Shown here: in pieces, positions 8,946-20,897 of the stretch
How the letters are laid out: the number at the start of each line of letters is the position of its first letter
Numbering within the stretch: the first letter of the stretch is position 1
Assembly: GCF_000344805.1 (NCBI RefSeq)
Contig: NC_020453.1
Span: 1,736,001 to 1,800,000 of the forward strand
Direction of reading: 5' to 3'
Length of the DNA: 64,000 nucleotides
From: Bradyrhizobium oligotrophicum S58
GTDB taxonomy: Bacteria; Pseudomonadota; Alphaproteobacteria; Rhizobiales; Xanthobacteraceae
The notes under the pieces: generated by a model
The model's input: the letters and a program-made list of their open reading frames with translations, nothing else
Databases searched by the model: none
What the model was told of the DNA's origin: nothing
Program-made: the position numbers and the translations under genes

Positions 8946-8963
8946 TGTCGCAGTCTTGCGACA
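8946..8963. promoter_or_regulatory. Palindromic operator upstream of the AcoR-like regulator
   Basis: The sequence TGTCGCA-GTCT-TGCGACA is a perfect inverted repeat with 7-bp arms and a 4-base spacer. It lies in the 325-bp region between the chemoreceptor and regulator genes, about 160 bases before the regulator ATG. The same arms and spacing recur at 10177-10194 before the aldehyde dehydrogenase gene, so this is probably the regulator's own binding site. Confidence 0.65.
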
Positions 8964-9125
8964 TCCCCGTAGTCATCCGGGCATCGGTATCGGTGCAATC
9001 GCCCTCACCGAGGGGAGGGCGCTTCCGATCCGCGTTCCTTGACGCCGGTCAAACTGCGGTGCTGTAGTTGCGCTAGTCTGGTCATAAGCCGCGCCAACCG
9101 CGGCAGGAAAGCCGGGAGGAGGGAG

Positions 9126-10145
9126 ATGGGGCGTTCGCCCGGGAATGCGCATTCGGATCGCGTCCTCGACGCCCTCACCAAGGGCGATGCAAAGTCCGAT
9201 GACCGGCCTGCGAGCAGCGCTGACGGCAAATCAGACAAGGGCACGCCGGCGATCTCGGCGCTGGCGGCATCATGGCGCCGCTCCGGCCATCTCCATGCGC
9301 TCGATCCCGCCACGCCGAAGCTTCCGGCCCGCCTGACGGCGGCCGAAATCGCGGACGCGCGCGTCCGGCTCGGGCGGCTGCTCGCGATCGCGCAGGCGAG
9401 CCTCGACCGGCTGTTCCTGGCGGTTGGCGGCGTCGGCTGTTCGGTGCTGCTCGCGGACGCCAGTGGCACCGTGGTCGAACGCCGCGGCGCCCGCGGCGAC
9501 GATGCCACGTTCGAATCCTGGGGGCTGTGGACCGGCGCGGTGTGGAGCGAGCGGCACGAGGGCACCAACGCCATCGGCACCTGCCTGGTCGAGAAGCGGC
9601 CGCTGACGATCGACCGCGATCAGCATTATCTCGCCCGGAACGCCCGGCTGTTCTGCACGACGGCGCCGATCTTCGACGAGCACGGCCAGCTCAGGGCTGC
9701 GCTCGACGTCTCCTCCTGCCGGACCGATCTCACCGAAGGCTTCGGCCGTCTGATCGCGACCACGGTAGCGGACGCCGCGCGGCTGATCGAGGCCGAGAAT
9801 TTCCGTCAGGCTTTTTCACATGCCCGCATCGTGCTGACGCCGGACAGCGAGCGCGAGGTCAACTCGCTGATCGCGGTCGACCGCAACGACCTCGTCATCG
9901 GCGCCACACGCGCGGCGCGCCGCGTGCTCAACCTGTCTCCGTCCGCGCTGGCGCGCCCGGTTCCGGCCGGCGACCTCATCAGGGATGCGAGCACCGAAGG
10001 CGACGACATCGACGCGGCCGAACGCGCCGTGCTGAAGCGCGCGCTCGCGCGCGCCGACGGCAACGTGTCCAAGGCCGCCAAGGAGCTCGACATGTCGCGC
10101 GCCACCTTGCATCGAAAGATGAAGCGGCTCGGGTTCGAGCGGTGA
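9126..10145 (+). CDS. AcoR-like transcriptional regulator with GAF and Fis-type helix-turn-helix, lacking the AAA+ domain
   Basis: The 339-residue product resembles the N-terminal and C-terminal parts of AcoR-type activators. A GAF-like sensor region (about 75-210) contains WGLWTGAVWSERHEGTNAIG and RNARLFCTTAPIFDEHGQL, patterns typical of acetoin/aldehyde regulators; the C-terminus is a Fis-type HTH (ERAVLKRALARADGNVSKAA, then LDMSRATLHRKMKRLGF). The central sigma-54-interacting AAA+ ATPase domain, with its GAFTGA loop and Walker motifs, is absent, so it probably works at ordinary promoters. The ATG at 9126 follows GGAGGAGGGAG. It lies directly upstream of an aldehyde dehydrogenase gene whose promoter carries a matching palindrome, so it most likely controls that gene. 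Confidence 0.82.
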   Translation: MGRSPGNAHSDRVLDALTKGDAKSDDRPASSADGKSDKGTPAISALAASWRRSGHLHALDPATPKLPARLTAAEIADARVRLGRLLAIAQASLDRLFLAVGGVGCSVLLADASGTVVERRGARGDDATFESWGLWTGAVWSERHEGTNAIGTCLVEKRPLTIDRDQHYLARNARLFCTTAPIFDEHGQLRAALDVSSCRTDLTEGFGRLIATTVADAARLIEAENFRQAFSHARIVLTPDSEREVNSLIAVDRNDLVIGATRAARRVLNLSPSALARPVPAGDLIRDASTEGDDIDAAERAVLKRALARADGNVSKAAKELDMSRATLHRKMKRLGFER

Positions 10146-10176
10146 GCGCAGGCCGATCACCAATCCGCAGCCAATC

Positions 10177-10194
10177 TGTCGCAGAACTGCGACA
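10177..10194. promoter_or_regulatory. Palindromic operator upstream of the aldehyde dehydrogenase gene
   Basis: TGTCGCA-GAAC-TGCGACA has identical 7-bp arms and spacer length to the site at 8946-8963. It is about 98 bases before the aldehyde dehydrogenase ATG and directly after the regulator gene. No sigma-54 minus 24/minus 12 pair was found between it and the gene. Confidence 0.68.
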
Positions 10195-10292
10195 CTTCCG
10201 CAGACAGGGTGATCTGGGCCTCTGGTCTCCAGAGCAGGTTTGACCGAGCCTCTCCTCAACGCCGTGTGCATCGGCGTGAATGGGAGAGACAG

Positions 10293-11810
<1,518 letters not shown>

Positions 11811-11821
11811 GGCAGGGGCGC

Positions 11822-11856
11822 CGGGCCGGTCGGGCATGAGCGCCCCGACCGGCCCG
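11822..11856. terminator. Strong hairpin after the aldehyde dehydrogenase gene
   Basis: A 13-bp perfect inverted repeat (CGGGCCGGTCGGG with its complement) with an 8-base loop starts 12 bases after the stop codon. There is no T-run, so it is a structural transcript end or RNA-protecting hairpin rather than a classic terminator. Confidence 0.55.
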
Positions 11857-12390
11857 TGCGTCGGCCAGACGCTGCGCGTCATCACGCGCGTACCTTTGGC
11901 CCTTGCGCCACGTGTTCCGACAATACCACGGCCGTCCGACGTCCGGTCACGCTGCCGGCGCCGTTGGCGAACATTCGGCCCGCATCCCCTCACGTCGCCC
12001 GGGCCGCGAGCGTCGTTGACCTCCGTTGACGATGGGGAAGGCGGCTTCCGGGCCGAAACGGTCCGGCTTGGCTGAGGCCGCCGCACCGGGTGCCCCAAGC
12101 CGCTCCGGCTTCATCGCCGGCCGTCGAGCGTCCCGCCCTGCCGCGGACGATCTCTGTAGTTTGGCGGACCTCCCGGTTAACGCGATGTTTGAGAGTTAAC
12201 GTCAGATTGAGGCGGGGGAGGCGGAGAGCCTTTTCCTGGCCGACGAAAGCCGGCCGATGGGGACCCGGCGATACCCGGCCGCATGCCGGGGCGGCGCCGG
12301 TTGTGCCAGCGCGTCGACCGGACCGGCCGTACAGGGCGGGCCATCCGGTCTGTCCGTCCTGCATTGGGATGACCGCAAGGAGGACCAGCC
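11857..12390. other. Intergenic region with no recognised gene
   Basis: About 530 bases before the PAS gene. Two GTTAAC copies occur near 12176-12200 (about 20 bases apart), a possible regulator-binding pair, but no named motif fits. No plausible gene was found on either strand. Confidence 0.35.
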
Positions 12391-12912
12391 ATGGCCCATG
12401 TTGTGAAACCGACCGGCATCGAGCACATGCTCGGCGAGGAAGACCTGATCGTCTCGAAGACCGACCGCAAGGGACGCATCACCTATGCCAACGACGTCTT
12501 CATCCGCATGGCCAGGTATAGCTATGACGAGCTCCTGGGAGCGCCCCACAGCCTGATCCGCCATCCCGAGATGCCGCGCTGCGTCTTCAAGCTGCTGTGG
12601 GACACGCTGGAGGCCAGGCGCGAGATCTTCGCCTATGTCGTCAACCTGGCCAAGGACGGTAGCCATTATTGGGTGCTTGCCCATGTGACGCCGACGCTGG
12701 ACGACCAAGGCAATATCATCGGCTACCACTCCAACCGCCGCAGGCCCGAGCGTGCTCCGATCGAGCGCCTCAAGCCGATCTACAAGACGCTGTGCGCCGA
12801 AGAGGCGTGCCACGCCAATGCCAAGGACGGCCTGCGGGCAAGTTTTGACTTGATGGTCGGGGTGATCAAACAACAAGGCGTTGAATATGATGAGTTCGTC
12901 CTCTCTCTCTAA
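12391..12912 (+). CDS. PAS-domain protein resembling the sensor half of the aerotaxis receptor Aer
   Basis: The 173-residue soluble protein is almost entirely one PAS domain. It matches the FAD-binding PAS of Aer: [21 protein letters not shown], then [36 protein letters not shown], and IIGYHS. In Aer this domain senses redox state through FAD. About 45 further residues follow and no membrane segment is present. The gene overlaps the following chemoreceptor gene by 26 bases, so the two are translated together; the PAS sensor and the signalling domain, joined in E. coli Aer, are separate proteins here. The start has GGAGGACCAGCC upstream. Confidence 0.83.
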   Translation: MAHVVKPTGIEHMLGEEDLIVSKTDRKGRITYANDVFIRMARYSYDELLGAPHSLIRHPEMPRCVFKLLWDTLEARREIFAYVVNLAKDGSHYWVLAHVTPTLDDQGNIIGYHSNRRRPERAPIERLKPIYKTLCAEEACHANAKDGLRASFDLMVGVIKQQGVEYDEFVLSL

Positions 12913-14200
12913 GACGCAGATCGCGATCGCGGCCGCTGCGCTGCTGGCGCTCGGCGAGCTTGCCTGGCTCGTCGTCGCCGGCGCAACCCCACTCGCCGGA
13001 GGCGTGGCGCTGCTCATCGCGGTCGCGCTGCTGCTCGGTTTTTCCCTGTGGCAGTTGCGGGTGGCGGCTGCCGTGATCGCGGAGGCGGCCAAGGTCTGTC
13101 ACAGTGCGGCCAAAGGCAATCTCGAGCCGCGGGTGCTGAGCCGGCGCCAGCACGGCGACATCGGCCTGTTGCAGAAATCGATCAACGACATGCTCGACAT
13201 CACCGACGCCTTCGTGCGCGAGGCGTCGGCGTCGATGGACTATGCCAGCCGAGGCAAGCATTTCCGCAAGATCATGGCGCGAGGCCTGCCTGGCGCATTC
13301 CGCCGTTCGGCGGCGATCATCAACCAGGGCACCGACAGCCTCGGCCGCCGGGTGGTCGAGATTGCGGGTCTGGCACGGCAGTTCGGCTCGCAGCTCGATC
13401 AGATCGTCGTCAGCCTCGTCGGTGCAGCGGGGGATCTCGAGTCCGATGCCGGCCACGTCGCCACGGCCGCGACGGAAACCAGCCGCCAGACCGAGGATGT
13501 GATCGCCGCCTCTGGGCGCGCGTCGTCCAATGTTCAGACGGCGGCGGGCGCAGCTGATCAGCTCGCGTCCTCGATCGCCGAAATCGGCCGGCAGGTCTCA
13601 CGCTCCACCGAAAGCGCCGGGCGTGCGGTCAGTGAGGCCAATCGTGCCGGCGGCGAGATCCGCGAACTCGCCGATGCCGCGGTCCGGATCGGCGACGTGA
13701 TCAAGCTGATCAGCGAGATCGCCGAACAGACCAATCTGCTGGCGCTGAATGCGTCGATCGAGGCGGCGCGGGCCGGCGATGCCGGGCGCGGTTTTTCCGT
13801 CGTCGCGGCCGAGGTCAAGAGTCTTGCCGATCAGACCGCAAAGGCGACCGAAGAGATCAGCGCCAAGGTCAGCGAGATGCAGCACTCGACCTCCACGTCG
13901 GTTGCGGCGGTCGAGGCGATCGCGCGAACGATTGCCGAGATCGACGAGATCGCTTCCACCATCTCGGCCGCGGTCGAGCAGCAGGGGGCGGCGACGAAAA
14001 ACATCGCGCACAACGTTCAGGAAGCCTCGTCCGGCACGGCGCGGGTCGCGTCCAACGTCGCCGCGATCAGCAGCGCTGCCGCCGACACCGGCCGGATCGC
14101 GTCGCGGGTCAACAATGCCTCCGAGCGGGTCCATGGCCAGGTCGAGACGCTGCGTCGCGAGGTCGACCAGTTCATGAACCGGCTGATGGCGACGGGATAG
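12887..14200 (+). CDS. Methyl-accepting chemotaxis protein without periplasmic domain, partner of the Aer-like PAS protein
   Basis: The 437-residue protein has two closely spaced N-terminal membrane segments (about 10-28 and 34-55), a HAMP-like linker, and a complete signalling hairpin with tip [18 protein letters not shown] and flanking [20 protein letters not shown]. There is almost no extracytoplasmic part, so input must come from inside, consistent with the PAS protein encoded by the overlapping gene upstream. Starts at 12887 and 12890 are equivalent (two consecutive ATG codons); a TTG at 12881 is less likely. The AAGG at about 12874 serves as ribosome site. Confidence 0.88.
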   Translation: MMSSSSLSKTQIAIAAAALLALGELAWLVVAGATPLAGGVALLIAVALLLGFSLWQLRVAAAVIAEAAKVCHSAAKGNLEPRVLSRRQHGDIGLLQKSINDMLDITDAFVREASASMDYASRGKHFRKIMARGLPGAFRRSAAIINQGTDSLGRRVVEIAGLARQFGSQLDQIVVSLVGAAGDLESDAGHVATAATETSRQTEDVIAASGRASSNVQTAAGAADQLASSIAEIGRQVSRSTESAGRAVSEANRAGGEIRELADAAVRIGDVIKLISEIAEQTNLLALNASIEAARAGDAGRGFSVVAAEVKSLADQTAKATEEISAKVSEMQHSTSTSVAAVEAIARTIAEIDEIASTISAAVEQQGAATKNIAHNVQEASSGTARVASNVAAISSAAADTGRIASRVNNASERVHGQVETLRREVDQFMNRLMATG

Positions 14201-14266
14201 CCGGCGCAGCATGCGGCCAGGTGCCTGCTGTGCGACCGTCGGGCACCCACGGCTGGTCTGGCGCGA

Positions 14267-14605
14267 TCAACTGGCGGCGCGCGCCGGCTTCACCGGCCCG
14301 ACATCGACCTGGATCTCGCCGCTTTCGATCTGCAGCGGGTAGGCGTGCAGCGCGTTGCGGACGAGATGGGTGACGCACTTGCCGTTCACGCCGTCGAAGC
14401 CCCATTGATGGTGCGGGCAGGTGATCGTCTTGCCGTCGAACACAGCCTCGGTCAGCGGCACGTCGGCATGCGGGCAGCGGCCACGCCAGGCTGTCAGTTC
14501 GCCGCCTCGGGGCCAGAGCAGGAGAACGCTCTTCTTGCCGACCTGGTACAGGCCCATGCCGCCTTCGGTCATGGCGCTTGTCGGACAGACTGCGGTGAAA
14601 GCCAT
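14267..14605 (-). CDS. Rieske [2Fe-2S] ferredoxin, toluene/aromatic monooxygenase TmoC-like
   Basis: The 112-residue soluble protein carries the two Rieske boxes C-P-H-A (in GRCPHADVPL) and C-P-H-H (in ITCPHHQWGFDG), 17 residues apart, which bind a [2Fe-2S] cluster through two Cys and two His. Length and layout match the ferredoxins of multicomponent mono- or dioxygenases such as TmoC. No oxygenase subunit or reductase is encoded nearby, so its partner is unknown. A TGTCGC/GCGACA inverted repeat lies about 85 bases upstream of its start. Confidence 0.85.
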   Translation of the reverse strand: MAFTAVCPTSAMTEGGMGLYQVGKKSVLLLWPRGGELTAWRGRCPHADVPLTEAVFDGKTITCPHHQWGFDGVNGKCVTHLVRNALHAYPLQIESGEIQVDVGPVKPARAAS

Positions 14606-14687
14606 CGGATCGCCTGCTGATTGATGTCGTCAGGCAGGCTCACGCAAGTTCCGGACCAGCGGAAAGCAGCAACAAGCAGCGGGTCGT

Positions 14688-14703
14688 TGTCGCAAACGCG
14701 ACA
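14688..14703. promoter_or_regulatory. Variant palindrome upstream of the Rieske gene
   Basis: TGTCGC-AAAC-GCGACA shares the outer half-sites of the operators at 8946 and 10177, but its centre is two bases shorter. It lies about 83 bases before the Rieske start on the minus strand. It may be a weaker or unrelated site because helical phasing differs. Confidence 0.35.
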
Positions 14704-14723
14704 TGGCGGTGGGTGGCGTGGTC

Positions 14724-14950
14724 CTAGTTGCGGCCGAGCGCGGCGACGAATTCCGCCTGGGGAATGAACAGGCCCTGGGCGCGCACCAGTGCCTCGAACT
14801 CCTTGTCGTCGCGATTGGCCAGGATCAGTTCGAAGAACTCGTCGAAGATCAGCACCAGGGCAGGTTCGTCTTTCCGGCCTCGATGTCGTCGGCGAAATTG
14901 ATGACGCTTGCGCCGTTCAGAACCGGATAGCCGCGTCCGGCGTTTCGGTC
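14724..14950 (-). pseudogene. Decayed gene fragment of unknown family
   Basis: Read on the minus strand, two adjacent frames look coding but are out of phase with each other: the first contains GRGYPVLNGASVINFADDIE, the second FDEFFELILANRDDKEFEAL and ends at a TAG (14724-14726). The join is near 14865-14885. No start codon with a ribosome site is present, and the fragment begins next to the terminator hairpin of the sugar operon. This suggests a frameshifted C-terminal remnant. I do not recognise the family, and a chance reading cannot be excluded. Confidence 0.35.
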
Positions 14951-14981
14951 CAAGAAGAACGCCGCCCGTGAGGGCGGCGTT
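14951..14981 (-). terminator. Terminator of the sugar transport operon
   Basis: A 10-bp stem (AACGCCGCCC with its complement, 14958-14981) with a GTGA loop is followed on the minus strand by CTTCTTG. It lies 36 bases after the stop of the binding-protein gene, the last gene of the operon. Confidence 0.75.
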
Positions 14982-15016
14982 GCCGGGAAGATTTGGGAGA
15001 AGCGAAGCGGCCGCGC

Positions 15017-15964
15017 CTATTCCTTCCGCTCGGAGGTCCAGCCCTTGTACTCGCCGACATTGTCGCGCGTGATCAGCTTGGAGGGCAGCAGCTCGACGGT
15101 GGAGGCCGGCTTCTGGCCGTTGAGGATGTTGACGCCGATCTGCACGGCGCGGCGCGCCATGAAGAACGGATCCTGCGAGGCCGAGGCTTGGATCTGCTGC
15201 GAGGCCGGATCCTTCAACGCGGCTTCGATATCGGGCGCGCCGTCGACCGCGGTGATGACGATGCCGGTGCGCTGCTGCTGGCGTGCGGCGAGATCAGTGC
15301 CGATCGCCTGGGGATCGTTGATCGCGAAGATCGCGTCGATCTTGGGGAAGCGCGTCAGATAGCCCTGGGTCACCGTGAGGCCGCCCTCGCGCGAGCCCTT
15401 GGCGTCCTGATCGCTCGACAGCACCTTGATGCCGGGAGCCTTGGCGAACACGCTCTTGCAGCCGTTGACGCGGTCGATCACCGCAGACACCTGCGGCCCG
15501 TTCTCGATGATGACGTCGCCTTTGCCGCCGAGCTTGTCGACGATGTACTGGCAGGAAATCTCGCCCGCCTGCACGTTGTTGGTCGTCACCGTGGCGTCGG
15601 CGCCTTCGGCTGCGGTATCGACCGCGACGACGAGGATGCCGGCTGCCTGGGCCTTCTTGATCGCCGGGCCGATAGCCTTCGGGTCACCCGGGTTGAGCAG
15701 GATCATGTCGACGCCCGCGGCGATGAAGTTGTCGATCTGCGTCACCTGCTTGCCGAGGTCGTATTCGAAGCCGACCGCGGTGATCTTGACGTTCGGGTTG
15801 GTCTTCTTGGCTTCGAACTCCGCGCCCTTCGACAATGCGACGAAGAACGGGTTGCCGAGCGAGCCGAGCGACACGCCGATCGATTTCAGCTCCTTGGCCG
15901 ATGACGGCGCAGAGCTCATGACAAGCGCCAGCGCGGCACCGGCAAACAAAACCGACTTCAACAT
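15017..15964 (-). CDS. Sugar ABC transporter periplasmic binding protein (RbsB/FrcB-like)
   Basis: The 315-residue protein begins with a signal peptide (MLKSVLFAGAALALVMSSAP, cleaved after about residue 22) and is a type I periplasmic binding protein of the ribose/fructose group: IGVSLGSLGNPFFVALSKGA, DMILLNPGDPKAIGPAI, VVAVDTAAEG, IFAINDPQAIGT. The ATG at 15964 is chosen because it follows GGGAGGAAACC and starts the signal peptide; an upstream in-frame start would precede it with charged residues. It is the last gene of the xylulokinase-ABC operon, so the substrate is likely a pentose, pentitol or related sugar. Confidence 0.9.
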   Translation of the reverse strand: MLKSVLFAGAALALVMSSAPSSAKELKSIGVSLGSLGNPFFVALSKGAEFEAKKTNPNVKITAVGFEYDLGKQVTQIDNFIAAGVDMILLNPGDPKAIGPAIKKAQAAGILVVAVDTAAEGADATVTTNNVQAGEISCQYIVDKLGGKGDVIIENGPQVSAVIDRVNGCKSVFAKAPGIKVLSSDQDAKGSREGGLTVTQGYLTRFPKIDAIFAINDPQAIGTDLAARQQQRTGIVITAVDGAPDIEAALKDPASQQIQASASQDPFFMARRAVQIGVNILNGQKPASTVELLPSKLITRDNVGEYKGWTSERKE

Positions 15965-16080
15965 TGGTTTCCTCCCTGGTCCTTCCTGTTCGTACTTCTT
16001 CATCGTCTCGGCACGGCGGACCAGCGGCCGTGGAAGAATGCGTTGCGGCGAAGCGCCGATGGCGCCCGCCGATGGATTTG

Positions 16081-17113
16081 TCAGGTGCGGGCCGAGCCCT
16101 GCAGCCGGTAGCGGTCGAGCGCGACGGCGCCGATGATGACGAGGCCCTTGATGACGTATTGCCAGATGTCGGACACGCCCACCAATATGAGCCCGTTCGA
16201 CAACACCGCGATGATGAGCGCGCCGACCAAGGTGCCCCAGATCGAGCCGATGCCGCCGACGAACGAGGTGCCGCCGAGAATGACGGCGGTGATCGCGTCG
16301 AGCTCGTAGGACTGGCCAAGCTGGAGGCCGTTGGCGGCATAGAGCCGCGCCGCCTGCATGCCGCCGCCGAGGCCGGCGAGCAGGCCGGACATGCCGTAGA
16401 CGAAGATCAGCACCGCCCAGACCTTGATGCCGGCGAGCCGCGCCGCGCTCTCATTGCCGCCGACCGCGTAGATGTGCACGCCGAGCACCGTGCGGCGCAG
16501 GATCAGCCAGGAGCCGAGGATCACGAGCAGCGCGATCACCGACAGCCAGGGGATCGAGACGACACCCGGAATGATCGTCAGCGAGGCATTGCCGATGAAC
16601 GCATAAGGGATCGACGGATTGAACACGGTGGTGTCGCCGCCCATCAGCCGGGCGAGGCCGCGCACGGCGGTGAGCGAGCCCAAGGTGACGATGAAGGGCG
16701 GCAGGCGTAGCAACGCGATCAGCGCGCCGTTGACGACGCCGAAGACGAGGCCCGTGAGCACCGCGGCGGGCAGCCACAGCGCGCCGAGCTCAGGCATCTT
16801 CGACAGCGTCAGGCCGGCCATCGCAGCCGCAGCGAGGATCGAGCCGACCGAGAGGTCGATGCCGCCGGTCAGGATGACGAAGGTCATGCCGGCGGCGAGC
16901 ACGGTGTTGACCGCGGCCTGCTGCAGCACGATGCCGAGATTCTGTCCGGTGAAGAAGCGGCCGTCGGCCAGAAAGTGAAAGCCGAGGCACAGGATCAGCA
17001 GCACCGGCAGCATCCCCGCGGCCCGGATCATCGTCCGGACGCGCTGCGGCTTGTTGCCGGAGGCGGCCGGCACGCCGGGCGCGGTGGCGACCTTGGCTTG
17101 AGCTTGGCTGTTG

Positions 17114-17121
<8 letters not shown>
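16081..17121 (-). CDS. Sugar ABC transporter permease (RbsC/FrcC-like)
   Basis: The 346-residue integral membrane protein has about eight to ten hydrophobic segments and the signature of the ribose-type permease family: [34 protein letters not shown], and [20 protein letters not shown]. It forms the membrane channel with the ATPase encoded just upstream, whose 3' end overlaps it by 8 bases. The ribosome site GGAG lies 7 bases before the ATG, inside the end of the ATPase gene. Confidence 0.92.
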
Positions 17122-18637
<1,516 letters not shown>

Positions 18638-18792
18638 CGTGCCTCCCAATGCACGTCCTCTTGTCACCCGCAGCTCGTTGATGTCAGGCGCGGGGTACTC
18701 ATTAAACTAGAGGCTGTCGCCGAATACAATATGGAAGAGACGCAGCCGCAACACGTCGACGCGACCGTCGGCCGCAAAGACAGCAGATCCGA

Positions 18793-20235
18793 TTATCGCG
18801 GACGATAGAGCTGACGCCAGCGTGGCTGCCGCTCGGCATAGGCGGCCGCGAGCGCCGCGTCCGGAAGGAACGTCGCCGTGCGTGCCGGCGCCGTGCAGAC
18901 GCTGGCAACCGCCTCGCCGGTGACGGCGAGCCGCGCCAGCCGCGCTGCGCCGAACGCGGCGCCGGTCTCTCCCTCCGCCAGCCGATGGATTGGAATGTTC
19001 AGCACATTGGCCAGGATCGCGAGCCAGAGATCGGAGCGCGATCCTCCGCCGATCGCATCCGCTGCCGAGATCACGAGGCCCGTGTCCGTCAGTGCATCGC
19101 GGCAATCAGCCAGCGCAAACGCAACGCCTTCGAGCACGGCCTGAACAACGGCGTTGCGATCGGTCGCGTGGCTCAGCCCGTCGAGCAGCCCGCGGGCGTT
19201 CGGATCGTCATGCGGGGTGCGTTCGCCGGCCAGATAGGGCAGGAAGCTGACCTGTGACGGCGCCGCCGGCCGCGCGCCGAGCGGCGCCAGCAGCTCGGCC
19301 TCGCTCGCCCCGAGCAGCCGGGCGATCCAGGCGAGGCACGACGCTGCCGACAGCATCGCGCCGGCCTGCAGCCACATCGCGGGGATCGCATGACAGAAAG
19401 TGTGAACGACGCGGCCCGGATTGGCGGTCACCGCCTCCGTCGGCGTGATCACCGCGCCAGATGTGCCGAGCGTGATGAACGTCGCGCCCGGTTGGATGGC
19501 GCCGATGCCGACGGCGCCCGCCGGATTGTCGCCGGCGCCGCCGGCGATGAGCGGCCGCCTGGTCATGCCCCAGCGTTCCGCCAGGTCGTTGCGCAAGCGG
19601 CCGGCGGGCGCGCAGCCTTCGACGAGCCGCGGCATCTGCACGCGCGAGAGCCCGGTGGCGGCGAGACCGTCATCCGACCAGTCCCGCCTGGCGACGTCGA
19701 GCCACAGCGAGCCGGAAGCGTCGGAGACGTCCTCGATCGCCTCGCCCGAGAGCACGAGCCTGACATACGCCTTCGGCAGCAGAACGAGGCGCGTGGCCGC
19801 GAAGATCTCAGGCTCGTGCTCGTTGATCCACACCAGCTTCGGTGCGGCGAAGCCCGGCATGGCCTTGTTGCCGGTGATCCGCCGCAGGGCAGGCCAGCGC
19901 TGTTCCAGGACAGCGCATTCGGCCGCCGAGCGGCCGTCGTTCCAGAGAATGCATGGCCGCAGCGGCGTCATGTCGGCGCCGAGCAGCACCGGGCCATGCA
20001 TCTGGCCGGACAGGCCGATGCCGTCGACCGCGGCCAACGCGCCGGCATGATCGATCTTCAGCGCATCGAGCGTCGCGAACACGGCAGCGATCCATGCGGC
20101 GGGGTCCTGCTCCGCCCAGCCCGGCTGCGGCACGTCGATGGTCAAGGCGTGGCTGCGGCTCGCAACGACGCGCTGCGCATCGTCGACGAGAACGGTCTTG
20201 ACCGCCGAGGTGCCGAGATCGATGCCAAGATACAT
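18793..20235 (-). CDS. xylB: Xylulokinase
   Basis: The 480-residue protein is a FGGY-family sugar kinase that phosphorylates D-xylulose to xylulose 5-phosphate. Motifs are YLGIDLGTSAVKTVLVDD at the N-terminus, GLSGQMHGPVLL, LWNDGRSAAEC, GGAGDNPAGAVGIG and IGGGSRSDLWLAILANVL, all matching XylB. As the first gene on the minus strand before a ribose-type ABC transporter, it indicates that the transported sugar or polyol enters metabolism as xylulose. The 155-base gap to the ATPase gene may hold a secondary promoter. Confidence 0.9.
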   Translation of the reverse strand: MYLGIDLGTSAVKTVLVDDAQRVVASRSHALTIDVPQPGWAEQDPAAWIAAVFATLDALKIDHAGALAAVDGIGLSGQMHGPVLLGADMTPLRPCILWNDGRSAAECAVLEQRWPALRRITGNKAMPGFAAPKLVWINEHEPEIFAATRLVLLPKAYVRLVLSGEAIEDVSDASGSLWLDVARRDWSDDGLAATGLSRVQMPRLVEGCAPAGRLRNDLAERWGMTRRPLIAGGAGDNPAGAVGIGAIQPGATFITLGTSGAVITPTEAVTANPGRVVHTFCHAIPAMWLQAGAMLSAASCLAWIARLLGASEAELLAPLGARPAAPSQVSFLPYLAGERTPHDDPNARGLLDGLSHATDRNAVVQAVLEGVAFALADCRDALTDTGLVISAADAIGGGSRSDLWLAILANVLNIPIHRLAEGETGAAFGAARLARLAVTGEAVASVCTAPARTATFLPDAALAAAYAERQPRWRQLYRPR

Positions 20236-20447
20236 GAGGGCTTGCTCGACGGTTCGCTGTTTCGCCTGCCGTCATCACTCTATCGTCTCGCGTGCAAAGG
20301 ATTTCATCGGCGGTGAAAGCGACGGTCGGCGAAGTCCACGGTAACCGGTCGCCGCGTGAAGTCCAGATCTCACGTTGGGTGACGCATGCAGGTGCGGAGG
20401 CTGCCGCCTCGTGGCGGAAGCCTCCGATCACCCGTCGAACGATTCGA

Positions 20448-20897
20448 TTACTGGGTTTGCCAGCGTTGCCGGCCGGAACCGTCGTCTTCCTTGATCAGAT
20501 CGACCTTCGTGCCGTCCGGTGTGCAGCTCAGATAGATGCGGCCATTGTTGACCCCGCCGACCACCAGCACGTTGTGATAGTTGCAGATCGGGGATCCGCT
20601 CACGGCAACGAACCGCCAGCGCTGCCGGCCGCTGCCGTCGTCATGCGAGAACAAATCGACCTTCTCGCCGTCAGCCGTGCAGCTCAGGAATGTCTTGCCC
20701 GGATCCGTGCCGCCCTGCACCTTGATGTTGTACACCTCGGGAAAGCCGGAGACCGGCACGATGTACCAGCGCTGGCGGCCACTCCCGTCGTCGGTGCTGA
20801 ACAGGTCGACCTTGCCACCGGATGTGCAGCTCAGCAGCGAGCGGTTCGAGGAAAGACCGCGAAGAACCTGAAAATTGTGAAAACTCTCTTCGGCCAT
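20448..20897 (-). CDS. Three-repeat beta-trefoil-like protein, function unknown
   Basis: The 149-residue protein consists of three copies of a roughly 50-residue unit, each ending in the same block: LSCT-x-x-G-x-KVDL, then DDGSGRQRW, with the last Trp at residues 44, 94 and 146. Triple internal repeats of this size with a closing aromatic residue are the hallmark of a beta-trefoil (ricin-B/fascin-like) fold, often a carbohydrate or lipid binder. There is no signal peptide or membrane segment. The ATG at 20897 follows AAGGAG by 6 bases. It is a single-gene unit between the xylB and SDR genes. Function and ligand are unknown. Confidence 0.75.
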   Translation of the reverse strand: MAEESFHNFQVLRGLSSNRSLLSCTSGGKVDLFSTDDGSGRQRWYIVPVSGFPEVYNIKVQGGTDPGKTFLSCTADGEKVDLFSHDDGSGRQRWRFVAVSGSPICNYHNVLVVGGVNNGRIYLSCTPDGTKVDLIKEDDGSGRQRWQTQ

